From Megascapheus bottae (lineage: Eukaryota; Chordata; Mammalia; Rodentia; Geomyidae), in assembly GCA_024803745.1 (NCBI GenBank), contig JANJXV010000262.1, positions 1,116,001 to 1,180,000 on the forward strand: 64,000 nt of DNA, given 5' to 3'. The notes beneath the pieces are model-generated. The model saw only the letters and a program-made list of their open reading frames with translations. It had not been told where the DNA came from and did no database searches. The position numbers were made by a program, and so were the translations under genes. How positions within the stretch are numbered: the first letter of the stretch is position 1; every line of letters begins with the position of its first letter. Shown here piece after piece: positions 10,323 through 20,852 of this stretch.

Positions 10323-11545
10323 AGGACTATGAGAGGGAACCTGGTACTCTCTTGGTCTAATCAGACACAAGAAGAGGCCGGGATAGGCTGTGGAAAAACA
10401 CAGAGAACATCTTCCCCCAGCTCATCCTGTCCTGCATGCAGGGACAGCCATGTAATTAGGGCTATGGAGAGATCATCTTCACCCCTGTGCTGCCATCTGA
10501 ATTGTAGGCCTCTGTCCTGGCATGGGGTGTCCTGATGGCTGAGCAGGTGCCCTAACCCTAGATGGAGAGCAGCCACTGACTGTGGTAGCTAAGGAGAGAT
10601 CTGTTCCATAGCTATCAGGCCACCCAGCATGGGAGCCATAACCGCCCCTCACCCAGGTAGAGACCAATGGTTCTCCAGGTGCTACTAACATTGCCCCACC
10701 CCTAGCTCTGGGTACACGTGACATTCCCTCCACAAGGAGCAGGACAAAGTGAGGGATCAGGAAGCTGCCCATGGGCTTCAGATGATGGCCAGGCTGGCAC
10801 TACAGATGGCCTCACTCTGTCACTACCTTCCCCTGCCTCCATCTTTCCTTCCTCATGCCTCTCTACCGCCCACCCATTAACCTTGGAAACCAATGAACTG
10901 GGCTCTCATCATTCCTCTCATCTCTTCACCCACCTTGCCATGCGTCCATCCCTCTGTCACTTCCACCCCACACACATCCCACCACCAGCCACCCTGTAGC
11001 TTATGAGGATCCCAGAGGAAGCTCTTGGTGAAGGGCTTGTGACCACAAAACAGTTACTATCACCCACTCCGGCCTGATCCACCACAGAATAAGAACAGCC
11101 AAGCAGGCACACACTGCAGCAGAGTTGCTCTGCTGCCACCCTGATTTCTTCATGGCCAGGACTTGGCTCTCTTCAGCCTCCCAGCTGAGTAACCAGAACA
11201 TTGTGCTTTCACAGGGCCATGGCTTCCAGTCTCCATGGACACAATGACATCAAGGTGATGCCAACTTCCCCATCTCTATCTGCTGAGGAGCTGAGGTTCT
11301 CTTCTGTGACTCCATCCGCTAAGAGGCTCATGCAGATTTCTATCCTTTGCTCATCATGGTGACTCTTTGGTTAACAAGTCACTGCTGGCCTTCCAGTTCA
11401 CCACATATAGAACCCATACTCCAACACTTTTCTTAGAAGGACTGATGACTTTTAAATATTCTCTAGTTTTACATTTGTACTTCCTTCTCTTTTTCTTTTA
11501 TATATTTCCCTTCCTCACATACTTCTCTTTTTTTACCTTCCTTCT
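10323..11545. other. GC-richer unique sequence without recognised gene
   Basis: Several 60-120 codon frames occur on both strands, none with a recognisable domain or clear splice structure. The base composition is the richest in G+C of the window, which could mark an old gene body or simply unique DNA. Confidence 0.35.
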
Positions 11546-11547
11546 TT

Positions 11548-11830
11548 CATTCCTGGCCTTGAACTCAAGACCTGGAGCTTTTTCTTAGCTTTTCTTTGCT
11601 CAAGGTAGCACTCTAGCTCTTGAGCCACAGCTCTACTTCAATCTTTGTTCTTGCTCTAAACTGGGAGTATGAGTCTCATGCATTTTTCCATTTGCTGGGT
11701 TGGTTTTAAACCACAATACTAAGATCAGGATCCTCAATATGCCTCGGATTACAGGTATTATCTAATCAAAACAAATTCCTGATTTCTTTTTTAGACATAA
11801 CTAGTTCTTTCAGGTGAGCCACCAGCCATT
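11548..11830 (-). mobile_element. Composite SINE, interrupted
   Basis: Reversed ID-like half from 'tcctggccttgaactcaaga', then a 7SL-like half with 'tcctcaatatgcctcggatt'. The final 'gtgagccacc' piece lies at about 11813, about 55 bases downstream, so the element is interrupted or diverged. Confidence 0.65.
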
Positions 11831-12700
11831 CATGCAAGAGCATTGCAAGATCCCAGCATTCATCTTGTCTCCAGTCTTATTCCATCCATCTCACAATGGT
11901 CATCTAAAACACCCTGCTGCATGCCTGAAGTCGCAAGGAACGTTCTCAACGCCATGAGAAGCCCCCTTAAGCTCTGCCTCAGACATGCCCAGCCCCCATC
12001 CCACTTCCACATGAGCATTTGTTTAGGAGAAATTTCCTGAGTACATCATCATCTTTTCCTCACCATTCAAATTTCATCTTTGGAGTCATTTCTCCCAGAC
12101 AAAGAGGAACATGATCCATGGTTTGATAGCAGCTCCAGCTTCATAGTCCCAGCCACCAACACCCCCCCCCATTACCCTGCCAGACACCTGAATTCAAGGA
12201 CAATGTTTTCACTACCCCTGACTCTTATCAAATGTTTTAACTTATACAGTGCATTAAAATAATTTCACTAAATGGAATAAACACATGGCATCAAGCTTCA
12301 GAATCTTTGCACCTGAACTTTTAGTGAATCACAGACACACCAGCATTTCTGTAGCCAACAGAAATCTTAGCTTTGAGATTTCAGCATTCCTGTTATCCAA
12401 GTTTGGATGTGCTTACACTGCCCTTAATGGGGCACTTCAATCACACAATCCCACAACAATCACTGTCATTTGACATTCACTGGTAGGTGGTGCTAGGAAA
12501 AAGACTGATGTGCCAACTCCATGCTGGCTTGACCTATGCCATCTTCAAACCTGGAGCAAGTGGGGCTCCTCTCTCCATGACATCTTTTGTGTACTACCCC
12601 AGGAGGACCTTTACCTTGAGACAAAATTATGAAGACTATCTCTACCAGCAAAGATTCCAGTGAGATGTGCCTACATAGATAAAGCTAAAATCTCACTAAA
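11831..12700. other. Unique sequence, no gene recognised
   Basis: Short plus-strand frames (11843-12040, 12080-12262, 12285-12473) persist in copy 2, but they are small and lack domains. A C-run at about 12164 is shortened in copy 2, which breaks the second of these frames. Confidence 0.4.
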
Positions 12701-12704
12701 GTGA

Positions 12705-12912
12705 GGTTGTTGGCAGTGCTGGAGCCTGAACTCAGGGCCTGGGCACTAAGCATTTGTACTCAAGACTAGCCCTTTACCACTTGAGCCCAAAATCCATTCC
12801 CAGCTGTTTTTATTTTTGGTAGTAAGAATCTATCAGACTTTCCTGTTCTAGGTGACTTGGAACTTCCATACTCAGATCTCAGCCTCCTGACCAGCCTGGA
12901 GTAAAAGTGTGG
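12705..12912 (-). mobile_element. Composite SINE
   Basis: Reversed: 'cctgaactcagggcctgggc' at the start and 'ctcagcctcctgaccagcct' near the end. Counterpart at 59465-59692. Confidence 0.75.
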
Positions 12913-13302
12913 ATCAGCCATGCGCCACACCTGAGGACTTTTCCCAGCACATTTTTTCCCAAAAATTAGAAGAGGAAGATGTGGGAGGGTTGGGCTCATC
13001 CTGCCCTGCATATGAAGGAGAGCATCAGCGCCTGAACTTCATTCCCTGTTGTAGGCTGCTGGAGGAAAAGGAAGCAAATAGGCAGCAGATGCCACAGAAC
13101 AACTTGTGACCAAGACTCCCAGAGCAGACCTCAGAATCAATGACAGAGTTGGATCTACCCAGTAACAGAGGCAGTGGTGACACCTGAAACTGCGCGTTTG
13201 AGCCTTTGCTGCTAGTAAACAGGGCCACCTATGTCTCAATGAGAAAGGTGAGATTTTGGTGGAGAAGGTGAGATTAAACATTATGTATCATGCCAGAAGA
13301 CA

Positions 13303-14193
13303 GACTATAAGGGGTCTTTTATTATTCCAAGTGAAATTTTGGATTTCCTCTTCTGTTTCTTTAAAGAATGACATTGGGATATTGATGAATCTTGCACTGA
13401 ATTTGTAGATAGTCCTTATCAAGATTGCCATTTTTACAATATTACTTCTTCCAAACCAGGAGCATAGGTTTTTGCATTTCCTCAGTTCTGCGTTAATTTC
13501 CTTCTCCAGAGTTTATAGTTCCATCAAAAAGGTGCTTTACATTCTAAGTTAATTCCTAGGTATTTTATTTTCTTTGATAGCAAAATGAGTTGCTATCCTT
13601 ATTCTTGCCTCATTCCTCTCATTTGTTGGCATATAGTAAGGCAGTTGACATTGAGGGTTAATTTTATACCCTGCTAACTTACCAAAGTTTTATATCAGCT
13701 CAAGCAGCTTCGGGGTAGAGTCTATAGGGTTCTTTAAATACAGAATCATGTCATCTGTAAGGAGAGAAATTTTCAGTTCCTCTTTCCCTTTTCCTCCTCA
13801 CTCCAGTTAGAATGGCCAAGATCCAGAAATCTAATAACGTATGCTGGAGGGGATGTGGCCAGGAGGGATCACTACTACACTGCTGGTGGGATTGCAAACT
13901 CGTTCAACCACTATGGAAAGCACTATGGCAGTATCCCAAAAAGACTAAACATAGAGCTCCCCTGTGATCCAGCATTTTCACTACTTGCCAATCGTCCAGA
14001 TAGGACACATTAAATTCACTAGAACAATAACATTTATCACAGCACTATTTACTATAACAAAGGTATGGAACCAACCCAGATGCCCGTCAGTTGATGAGTA
14101 GATCAAATATGGTATTTTTACACAATGGAATTCTGTGCTTCTGTCAGAAAGAATGACATAGACGAATTTGTAAGGAAATAGAAAGACTGTAAA
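13303..14193 (+). mobile_element. Rearranged L1 with inverted 5-prime part (twin-priming type)
   Basis: Bases about 13303-13795 are L1 ORF2 reverse-transcriptase-region sequence on the minus strand and match 27720-28215. Bases about 13796-14193 are the downstream ORF2 C-terminal region on the plus strand (reverse complement of about 26510-26935). An inverted upstream piece followed by a forward downstream piece is the classic product of twin priming. The forward piece stops before the L1 3-prime UTR and is followed by a CT microsatellite, so the true 3-prime end and A-tail are missing. Reading frames are short and broken. The same structure is at 60085-60973, so insertion predates the duplication. 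Confidence 0.85.
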
Positions 14194-14199
14194 GTTTAG

Positions 14200-14308
14200 A
14201 AATTAGTTTCTGTCTCCTTCTCTCTCTTCTTCTCTATCTCTGTAAAATTTAGAAGTTCCTGTTTCTCTCTCTTTTCTCTCTTTCTCTCTCTCTTTCTGTC
14301 TCTCTCTT

Positions 14309-14376
<68 letters not shown>
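14200..14376. repeat. (CT)n microsatellite
   Basis: A CT/TC tract with TTTC and GTCT interruptions; the purest part is at about 14306-14371. The copy 2 tract (61000-61237) is longer and richer in GTCTCT units. Confidence 0.95.
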
Positions 14377-14377
<1 letters not shown>

Positions 14378-14552
14378 GCAATCCTTAGGCTTGAACACAG
14401 GGCCTGAGCTACTTTTGCTCAAGGTTAGCACTCTACCATTTGAACCACAGTGCTGCTTCTGGCTTGCTCTTTTCACGTAGTATTGAGGAATCTAACCCAG
14501 GCCTTCATCCTTGATAGGTTAGCACTCTACCACTAAGCCACACAGTCAGCTT
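14377..14552 (-). mobile_element. ID-like SINE
   Basis: Reversed ID-like SINE starting directly at the end of the CT tract, from 'cttaggcttgaacacagggc' to 'gttagcactctaccactaag'. Confidence 0.8.
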
Positions 14553-14779
14553 TTAGAGGTTCCTGACAAAGGTTTTCCTACATGCTATTATTTCTTCGGT
14601 GAGTGCTCTTAATGCTTGCTGAAGGTTGACTTTGTTTAGAAGACTTACCCTAATGCTCCCATATACAGAGATTGTATATATAGCTAAATGTTTTTCATTA
14701 CTCAGAATTTCTCTATTGTGTATGTTCTGAAATGTACTGAAGACTGACTTCTGATTAAAAGTCATTGCACATTTGTTCT

Positions 14780-15291
14780 ATTCATTAGTTTTCTTTTCTT
14801 CTATGGGAATCAGGTTTGTGATGAACATAGAAGTATGCCTTCCAGGTCAAACACTTTCCACATTTGTAATATTCATAAGGTTTTTCTCTCCTAGGTGCAT
14901 TTTATACTTAGTCATACGTTCATGATGGATTTTTCATATTCTTATATTCATACGATTTTTATCCTGTGTCTGTGTGGTATCATGCAAACTCAACTATGAG
15001 TTCTTCAAAAAATTTCCCTTTCATTTTATTCATAGGATTCTATCCTGTGGGTGTTTAGTGATAAATCTTGACTTGTGCCTTCTGGGGAAAAGACTGAACA
15101 TTTGCTACATTCATTAAGGGTTTTATCTTGTGTTGGTTCTGTGACACAAGCTGAGTTTTCTTCCACAGAATAAAAAGTCTTTCCTATTTATTACATTGCT
15201 AAGGCTTCTCATATGTGTGAACTCTCTTACGCTTCCTGAAGGGTCAATACTGCACGAAAGACTTTCAACTTTGGTTATATTCCTAGGGTTT
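14780..15291 (-). pseudogene. Decayed zinc-finger remnants downstream of the array, copy 1
   Basis: Past the last finger stop (about 15292) the minus strand still carries recognisable but frame-broken C2H2 pieces: repeated linker-like and CGK/KSF-like segments spaced at about 84-base intervals. No finger here is complete and stops are frequent. The ancestral array was therefore longer than the present open frame. Confidence 0.6.
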
Positions 15292-15798
15292 CTAATATGT
15301 GTGAATTCTGTTATGCCTCCTGTAATGTGACTTCCATCTGAAGGTCTTACCACATTTGATGCCCTCGTACAGTTTCTCTCCTGTGTGTGTTCTCTGATGC
15401 AATTTGAGGGAAGACTTCCATTTGAAAGACATTCCACATCGGTTACCTTCATAAGGTTTTTCTCCTGTTTGAATTGTCTTATGCATGTTGAGGTTTGGCT
15501 TCTGTGTGAAGGACTTTTCACATATGTTACACTCATAAGGTGCTTCTCCTGAGTATATTCTCTGATGAACATGGAGTTTTACCTTCCATTTGAAAGACTT
15601 TCCGCATTCACTACATGCATATGTTTTCTCTCCTGTGTGTGTTCTATTATGCCCATCAAGATATGACTTCCACTTGAAGGTCTCTCCACATTTGTTGCAC
15701 ACATAAGGTTTCTCTCCTGTGTGTGTTCTTTGATGCAATTTGAGGGAAGATTTCTGTCTGAAAGACTTTACACATTGGTTACATTCATAAGGTTTCAC
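15292..15798 (-). pseudogene. Open zinc-finger block (fingers 7-12), copy 1
   Basis: About 168 codons of tandem C2H2 units, 28 residues each, with linkers such as HTGEKPY. Fingers 7 (YECNQCVKSF) and 8 (YVCNKCGETF) look complete. The later four each lack one zinc ligand (H to Y, H to Q, C to G, C to G). The block ends with HTY and a stop. It is bounded upstream by the nonsense codon at 15868-15870, so it cannot be read in frame from the KRAB exons. Confidence 0.85.
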
Positions 15799-16514
15799 TC
15801 CTGTGTGTATTCTCTGATAAACACGAAGATTTCCCTTCCCTTGGAAAGACTTTCCACATTCATTACACTAAAAAGATTTCTCTCCTGTGTGTGTTATTTG
15901 ATGAACTCGAAGGTGTATCTTCTGGGTGAAAGACTTTTCACATTTGTTACATTCATAAGGTTTCTCTTCTGTGTGTCTTCTCTGGTGCAAAGTGAGGTAT
16001 GATTTCAGTCTAAAAGTCTTCCCACATTTATCCCATTCATAAGATTTCTCTTCTGTGTGAGATCTCTGATGTGTGCTGATTGCTGAATTCTGGGCTGAAA
16101 TTTTATTACGTTCCTCATATTCATAAGGTTTGTCTTCTCTTGGAGATCGAGGTTGGAGCGTCAGGTCTGACTTCTCAGAAATTAATTTTCACACTTGATG
16201 TACGCATCACATATCTCAGGATATTTGCTCTGAGGTATTGTAAGGCGTATTTCATTACTGAAAGATTTCTCACATTCACTACATATATGAGGAGTCTCTC
16301 CTGTGTACATTTTCGGATGTGTAGTGATGGTCGGTGTTAAGTACAATATTTTTCATCACACAGTACATTTAGCAGTTTTCCTCCCTCCCTGAAGAATTTC
16401 TTGGGCAGGGAGAACAGAATTATGATACTGCAGATCTTTTGGACTGTCACAATCATGAATAAAATGCTCTGAATATCCGATGGATTTTTTAAGAACAGGA
16501 GACATACGAGATCT

Positions 16515-16768
16515 TTATGCAGTATGCATCTCATCAGGCTTAGGAGACAGAAGCATGTACTGACACTTTATGAACTCCTCAGTCCTCACCCCTAAGTTGT
16601 TACCGTTATTACTAATCAGCTCTGGATTATGTGTAGAGCTCAAATTTAAAGTTGTTGCAAATCTCACGTTTTCCTCCACTTCGATACTACTTGCAACTGC
16701 TACTTCACAAAGACATTCATGTGGACTTTCCTGGCATGTCTTGAACACATTTTCCATTACCTGGACAT
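16515..16768 (-). pseudogene. KRAB-ZNF spacer region, copy 1
   Basis: About 85 codons between the KRAB exons and the fingers, read in phase with the KRAB-B-like exon (codon split G/AT gives Asp, then VQVMENVF). It ends early at TAA 16515-16517. In copy 2 the same frame runs about 49 further codons. The sequence is low in motifs, as spacers of KRAB-ZNF proteins usually are. Confidence 0.75.
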
Positions 16769-16871
16769 CTAAAATGAGTCATAGAAAAAAAGACACAAAC
16801 ATACATGAGATACAAATATTCCTTACTGTAAAGATAATGACTTTACTTTCCCATCCTAAGCGTTAGATATT

Positions 16872-17190
16872 CTAAAATATAAAAGTGGAAATTGATTTGT
16901 GAGAAATATATGCTTTTCTCCCTAACCTATTAAGAAAATGATATTTTACAATGACCAATAATGTTTTTCTGTGTTTTAGTTCTCTTTTTATATCACAGGA
17001 AATATTTATTGAAATTACCCATCTATGTATTGCTACAATTTTAAGCTGAATACTACCTATAATATACCTGCAGCTGTTTTTTTTCAAATACTGTTTTGTT
17101 TATACATTGAGGAATAGCTGCCTTTCTTTTATTTTTGAGAAATACTCTAAATATTGTGCTGTTTTGCATCTTTTTAAAACTTTCTTTTCT
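16872..17190. other. Intron sequence, nothing recognised
   Basis: AT-rich intron between the terminal exon and the KRAB-B-like exon, with no SINE. The duplication alignment reaches the window end at 17141, which pairs with 64000. Confidence 0.5.
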
Positions 17191-17191
17191 T

Positions 17192-17362
17192 TTCTTTTCT
17201 TTTTTTTTTGTAGTTCATAGGCCTCGGCCCTGTCCCTGAACACTTCAGCAGAAGACTATAACCCCTATCCTTGAGCTACAGCCCCACTTCCTGTTTTCTA
17301 GAGTTAACTACTGATAAGAGTCTCAGGTCCTGAGTAGCAGATAGGATTACCTTACCCAGTTT
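17192..17362 (-). mobile_element. Composite SINE remnant
   Basis: A poly-T run is followed by a degraded reversed composite SINE: the ID-like half (cctgtccctgaacacttcag) and a short 7SL-like end (cctgagtagcagataggatt). Confidence 0.65.
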
Positions 17363-17690
17363 CAATGCTGTTTGCTTATTAACCATTAAGTGAGGAACAC
17401 GAATTTTTTCTAGATTCAGCGGCCACAAGTTTGGTTTATATGTCTGTTTGCCTTTGATCCAAGCAAGAACGATTCTTGAGAGTAAGGTCTTACACCTATA
17501 TCCCTTCAGTTACAACTTCTCACTAAAGTCTCAATTTAGGTATTTGTGGGAATTTTGAAATTTATTTCTTTCCATTTGAAGTCTTATAAAAATTCCTTTT
17601 CTAACACTCCTGTCCCTCAGAACCATGGAAGACCAGAAAATCCCCAGCTCATTGTCTAGTTAATTTTCTTATGTTGATTGAAACTTTGTT
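17363..17690. other. Intron sequence, nothing recognised
   Basis: Unique AT-rich intronic sequence with no repeat or exon signal that I can support. Confidence 0.4.
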
Positions 17691-17692
17691 GT

Positions 17693-17880
17693 TTTTTTTT
17701 CCTTCCATTCCTGGGTTTGAACTTAGGACCTAACCACTGTCCTTGGGTTTTCTCAAGACTAGAACACTACCAATGAATTCATTACTTCTGGCTTTTTCTA
17801 TGTATGTTGTAATAAGGAATAAAACCTGTGTCTTTGTGCATGCTAGGCAAGCACTCTACCACTAGGCTCAATTTCTGGTG
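17693..17880 (-). mobile_element. ID-like SINE
   Basis: Reversed ID-like SINE with a leading poly-T (its A-tail) at about 17690-17702 and the 'gcaagcactctaccactagg' box near the end. Confidence 0.85.
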
Positions 17881-18011
17881 GAAACGTCTGATTTTGAATA
17901 CCAGTCTCTTCCTACCAGCAAAAAGATATTATCCTTATCAGAGAATAATGCCCTGACTTATTCCTTGTTTGCTCAATCATTTATAGTCTTAGTTTTAAAG
18001 AAATGAAATAT

Positions 18012-18014
18012 CAT

Positions 18015-18062
<48 letters not shown>

Positions 18063-18120
18063 TTTTTCTTTCTTCCTTTCCTTCCTTCCCTCTTTCTTCC
18101 CTCTTTCTTCTTTCTTTCCT

Positions 18121-18180
<60 letters not shown>
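18012..18180. repeat. (CTTT)n microsatellite
   Basis: About 170 bases of TTTC repeat with a central TTCC/CCCT-interrupted part (about 18071-18122). The plus strand is an uninterrupted pyrimidine tract. It lies directly against the composite SINE at 18181. Confidence 0.97.
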
Positions 18181-18415
18181 GTTTTGCGGTCATGGGACTT
18201 GAATTCTTGACCAGGCTGTTCTTCCTGAGCTCTTCAGCTCAAGGCTACTGCCCTATGTCTTTAGACTCAACCCCACTTCCCATTTTCTATTGGTTCATTG
18301 GAGAGAAGAGTCTAAAGTGTTTTTATGATAGGTCAGTCTTTGAACCTTGATCCTCAGATCTCAGCCTCCTAAGTAGCTAGGATTACAGGCATGAGCCACG
18401 GGCTCATGGCTTTCT
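18181..18415 (-). mobile_element. Composite SINE
   Basis: Nearly full-length reversed composite SINE, ending with 'ctaagtagctaggattacag' and gcatgagccac. The adjoining TTTC tract probably grew from its A-rich tail. Confidence 0.9.
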
Positions 18416-18504
18416 CATTTTATTTTGTTTCACAGTGATTTCTACAGAGAAATCTAACTTTAACTCTACTGCCACATAGAATTCATCATATCACCCTATG
18501 ATTC

Positions 18505-18682
18505 TTGGTGCCGGGGGTTTGGGCTAGCATGCACAAAGACCTGGTTCAGTTCCTTGGTACTACATACAAAGAAAAATCCAGAAGTGGTGCTATGACTCAA
18601 GAAGTAGAGAGCTAGCCTTGAGAAAACCCAAGGACCATGCTCAGGCCCTGAGACCAAGCATAGGATTGGGAAAAGAAAATGA
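18505..18682 (+). mobile_element. ID-like SINE, plus strand
   Basis: Forward ID-like SINE with its head (gggctagcatgcacaaagac), a 'gtggtgctatgactcaagaa' middle and 'catgctcaggccctgagacc', ending in an A-rich stretch. Confidence 0.8.
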
Positions 18683-18823
18683 TTCTTGATTCATTCACAA
18701 AGAATTCCATAGGTTCCACACAGGATTTAGGGTAACTAAGAATATTATTGCTCAGTACATCACAACATGAACTTACCAATGGGGCTCAGGCTCCAACATC
18801 AATATGAAGATGCATTCACTCAC

Positions 18824-18913
18824 CTGTGATATTCTTGTCAGAGGAATTTCCTATCCAGAGTTCTGCACAGTGCTCTAGCTTGTCAATTAATACAGGTTTG
18901 GGAACACAGGGCC
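18824..18913 (-). CDS. KRAB-B-like exon, copy 1
   Basis: A 90-base minus-strand exon bounded by a 'ttctaatttacag' acceptor and a CACAG/GTGAGTG donor. With the split G from the KRAB-A exon it encodes GPCVPKPVLIDKLEHCAEL followed by WIGNSSDKNIT. This matches the KRAB-B pattern (P-x-L/V-I-x-K-L-E-x-x-x-E-x-W). It joins in phase to KRAB-A upstream and to the terminal exon downstream. KRAB-B usually supports co-repressor binding by KRAB-A. The exon itself is intact; the gene is broken further downstream. Confidence 0.82.
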
Positions 18914-19089
18914 CTGTAAATTAGAAACAGTAGAGAATTATTGCTTATGCTGTGTCATCATTGCTTTAAGTTCGCAGACATCCTACTCACAAGTTATCTA
19001 TTAAATCTTTTCTCTCATTTCTCACTGGCTCCATGGTTGACTTTTCCCCAGCTCTGGATTCATTTTCTATGGCATAAACTTAGCTGTCT

Positions 19090-19345
19090 TGCTCAAGGCT
19101 AGAAAAATACCAGTTTGAGTCCCAGCTCCACTTACATGCATAGGTCTTCATGCATGCTAGGCAAGCACTCAACCACAAAGTCAAACTCTTGACACTCCAC
19201 TAGCATTTTTGAGGGGTTACTTGGAGTTTTAGAGTTTCATGGCAATTTTTATGCCATTGCTGGCTTCAAATTAGAATTCTTAGATTTCTTCCTCCTGAAT
19301 ATTTTAAGATTACAGGCATGAAACATTGCACCTACTGCCAGGTTT
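19090..19345 (-). mobile_element. SINE remnants (ID-like and 7SL-like)
   Basis: A degraded reversed ID-like piece (about 19090-19190, with 'gcatgctaggcaagcactca') is followed by a 7SL-like half (about 19205-19340, ending near 'aagattacaggcatgaaaca'). These are two separate intron insertions. Confidence 0.6.
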
Positions 19346-19590
19346 CCATTATAAACTCACTGTTTAGTGATTTGTAGATCCTATTTCCAATAATGATATA
19401 TATTCTATTCTGGATGGTTTATCCACTTACAATTACTGTGTAAGTTTGGAATGTCGTCTCCATTAGAGGAAACATAATTTAGAACTGTTGTCAAAGTATC
19501 CTGAAGGTATCCTGAAGAATGAGTACAAAATTACCTTAGGTTTTCTTTAGAAAGTAATGATAATTCTCAGGGCCTGGAATCTTTCATTTA

Positions 19591-19830
<240 letters not shown>

Positions 19831-19929
19831 TTAGCACTGAGTAATAAACACACCATGTCTGGAATTTTATTCTTTTTTTGTTGGAATTGTATTCCTTTAC
19901 TTAAATCTTTAGACTTACCTGAAATATTG

Positions 19930-20110
19930 ACCTGAAAAGCTTAGGGATGGTGCCTAGGCCCAGAGTTCAAGGCCCAAGACCCACAAAAAAATAAAAAGGC
20001 AAGCCATGTGTTGGTGGCTCACGTCTGTCATCCTAGCTACTCAGGAGACTGAGATCTGAGGACCATGGTTTTAAAGCCAGCCTGGCACAAAATTCCATGA
20101 GACTCCTTTC
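19930..20110 (+). mobile_element. Two partial composite SINE pieces
   Basis: Bases 19935-19995 are an ID-like tail end (gatggtgcctaggcccagag, then A-rich). Bases 20003-20110 are the start of a forward composite SINE (ggctcacgtctgtcatccta, ctcaggagactgagatctga). Confidence 0.75.
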
Positions 20111-20377
20111 CAATTACCCACCATAAAATGTTTAATGGCTTGTGGCATATCATGGTAGAGCAATTGTGGTATCGACAGAAATAAGTCGGGGGAGTAGATT
20201 TAGGTTATAAATGGAATTATTCCATTGAAAAGGAACTACATTATATGATGACATATGCTGATACTGAGAGAATATTGCAAAATCTTAGAGTATCAAGTAA
20301 TAATACTGTGAAGTACACCCAGAATGTTAATGTTCTATGGCTGGCATAATAATCACTTGGGGAAGAAACTTTTTTTT

Positions 20378-20628
20378 CTTTTTTTTTTGGCTGGGGGATT
20401 TGTAAGGCTTGAACTCTGGGCCTGGGCACTGTTCCTGAGCTCTTCAACTCAAGGCTATCACCCTACCTATGAAGCCACAGTGCCATTTCCCATATTCTAG
20501 TGGTTAACTGTCAATGAGAGTCTCATAGACTTTCTAATGCCCAGGCTGGCTTTGAACCAAATCTTTAGATATCAGCCTAATATCTGAGTAGCTAGGATTA
20601 CAGGTAGAAGTCACTGCACCTGGCAAGA
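20378..20628 (-). mobile_element. Composite SINE
   Basis: Nearly complete reversed composite SINE, starting with its poly-T and 'ggcttgaactctgggcctgg' and ending 'gagtagctaggattacaggt'. Confidence 0.88.
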
Positions 20629-20719
20629 AATTTATTTCTTGCTGTTTTATACTACAAATTTACTGTATGTTTTACTTTTTCAAAAAGACTGAGGATGACC
20701 TTTGTTCTGTATATAATGG

Positions 20720-20852
20720 GAAGAGGGGTAGGGAGCTTTGAGCAGAACAACTGAGGGGCAATACTCAGGGTAGGACAATAGCCTTAAACTAAAGAGCTCA
20801 CGGCCCAAGATCCAAGCGCCATGACTTTCCCAAACTACACCACAAAAAAAAG
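20720..20852 (+). mobile_element. ID-like half SINE remnant
   Basis: A forward degraded ID-like half with 'aaactaaagagctcacggcc' and an A-rich end at about 20840-20855. Confidence 0.5.

Larger units (their letters stand above)
14780..16768 (-). pseudogene. KRAB-ZNF terminal exon, copy 1 (disabled)
   Basis: This is the final exon of a C2H2 zinc-finger gene. It opens at a 'ctcattttag' acceptor (exon start 16768) in phase with the KRAB-B-like exon at 18824-18913. It encodes a spacer (MENVFKTCQESPHECL...) that hits a TAA at 16515-16517, where copy 2 has TAT. Fingers follow in another frame. A TAG at 15868-15870 replaces the Tyr/Lys codon before finger 6, and the downstream open part is 15292-15798. 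By my numbering, fingers 5, 7 and 8 keep the full C-C-H-H set. Finger 6 loses a His (Tyr at about 15817), finger 9 and finger 10 each lose their last His, and fingers 11 and 12 have Cys to Gly. Linkers are mostly TGEKPY-like. It is most likely a non-functional copy. Confidence 0.85.
1..17141. repeat. Segmental duplication, copy 1 (visible part)
   Basis: This stretch aligns colinearly with 46772-64000 in direct orientation. Every SINE, microsatellite, L1 fragment and zinc-finger segment recurs in the same order. The offset is 46771 at the left and 46859 at the right, so net indels are only about 90 bases. About four substitutions are seen in the first 400 bases. Both ends of the match coincide with window limits (base 1 and base 64000), so the true boundaries are unseen. 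Copy 1 continues to the right into the KRAB exons and the L1 array. Confidence 0.97.

Noticed and set aside
10323..11545. A coding gene in the GC-richer block
   Set aside because: Frames on both strands are of similar length, lack domains and have no convincing splice structure.
15721..16340. Plus-strand open frames over the zinc-finger region, rich in Leu/Phe/Cys
   Set aside because: They are the antisense of the repeated finger codons; the minus-strand fingers explain them fully.
18011..18193. Lys/Glu/Arg repeat protein frame on the minus strand and a Phe/Leu/Ser frame on the plus strand
   Set aside because: Pure translation of the TTTC microsatellite.
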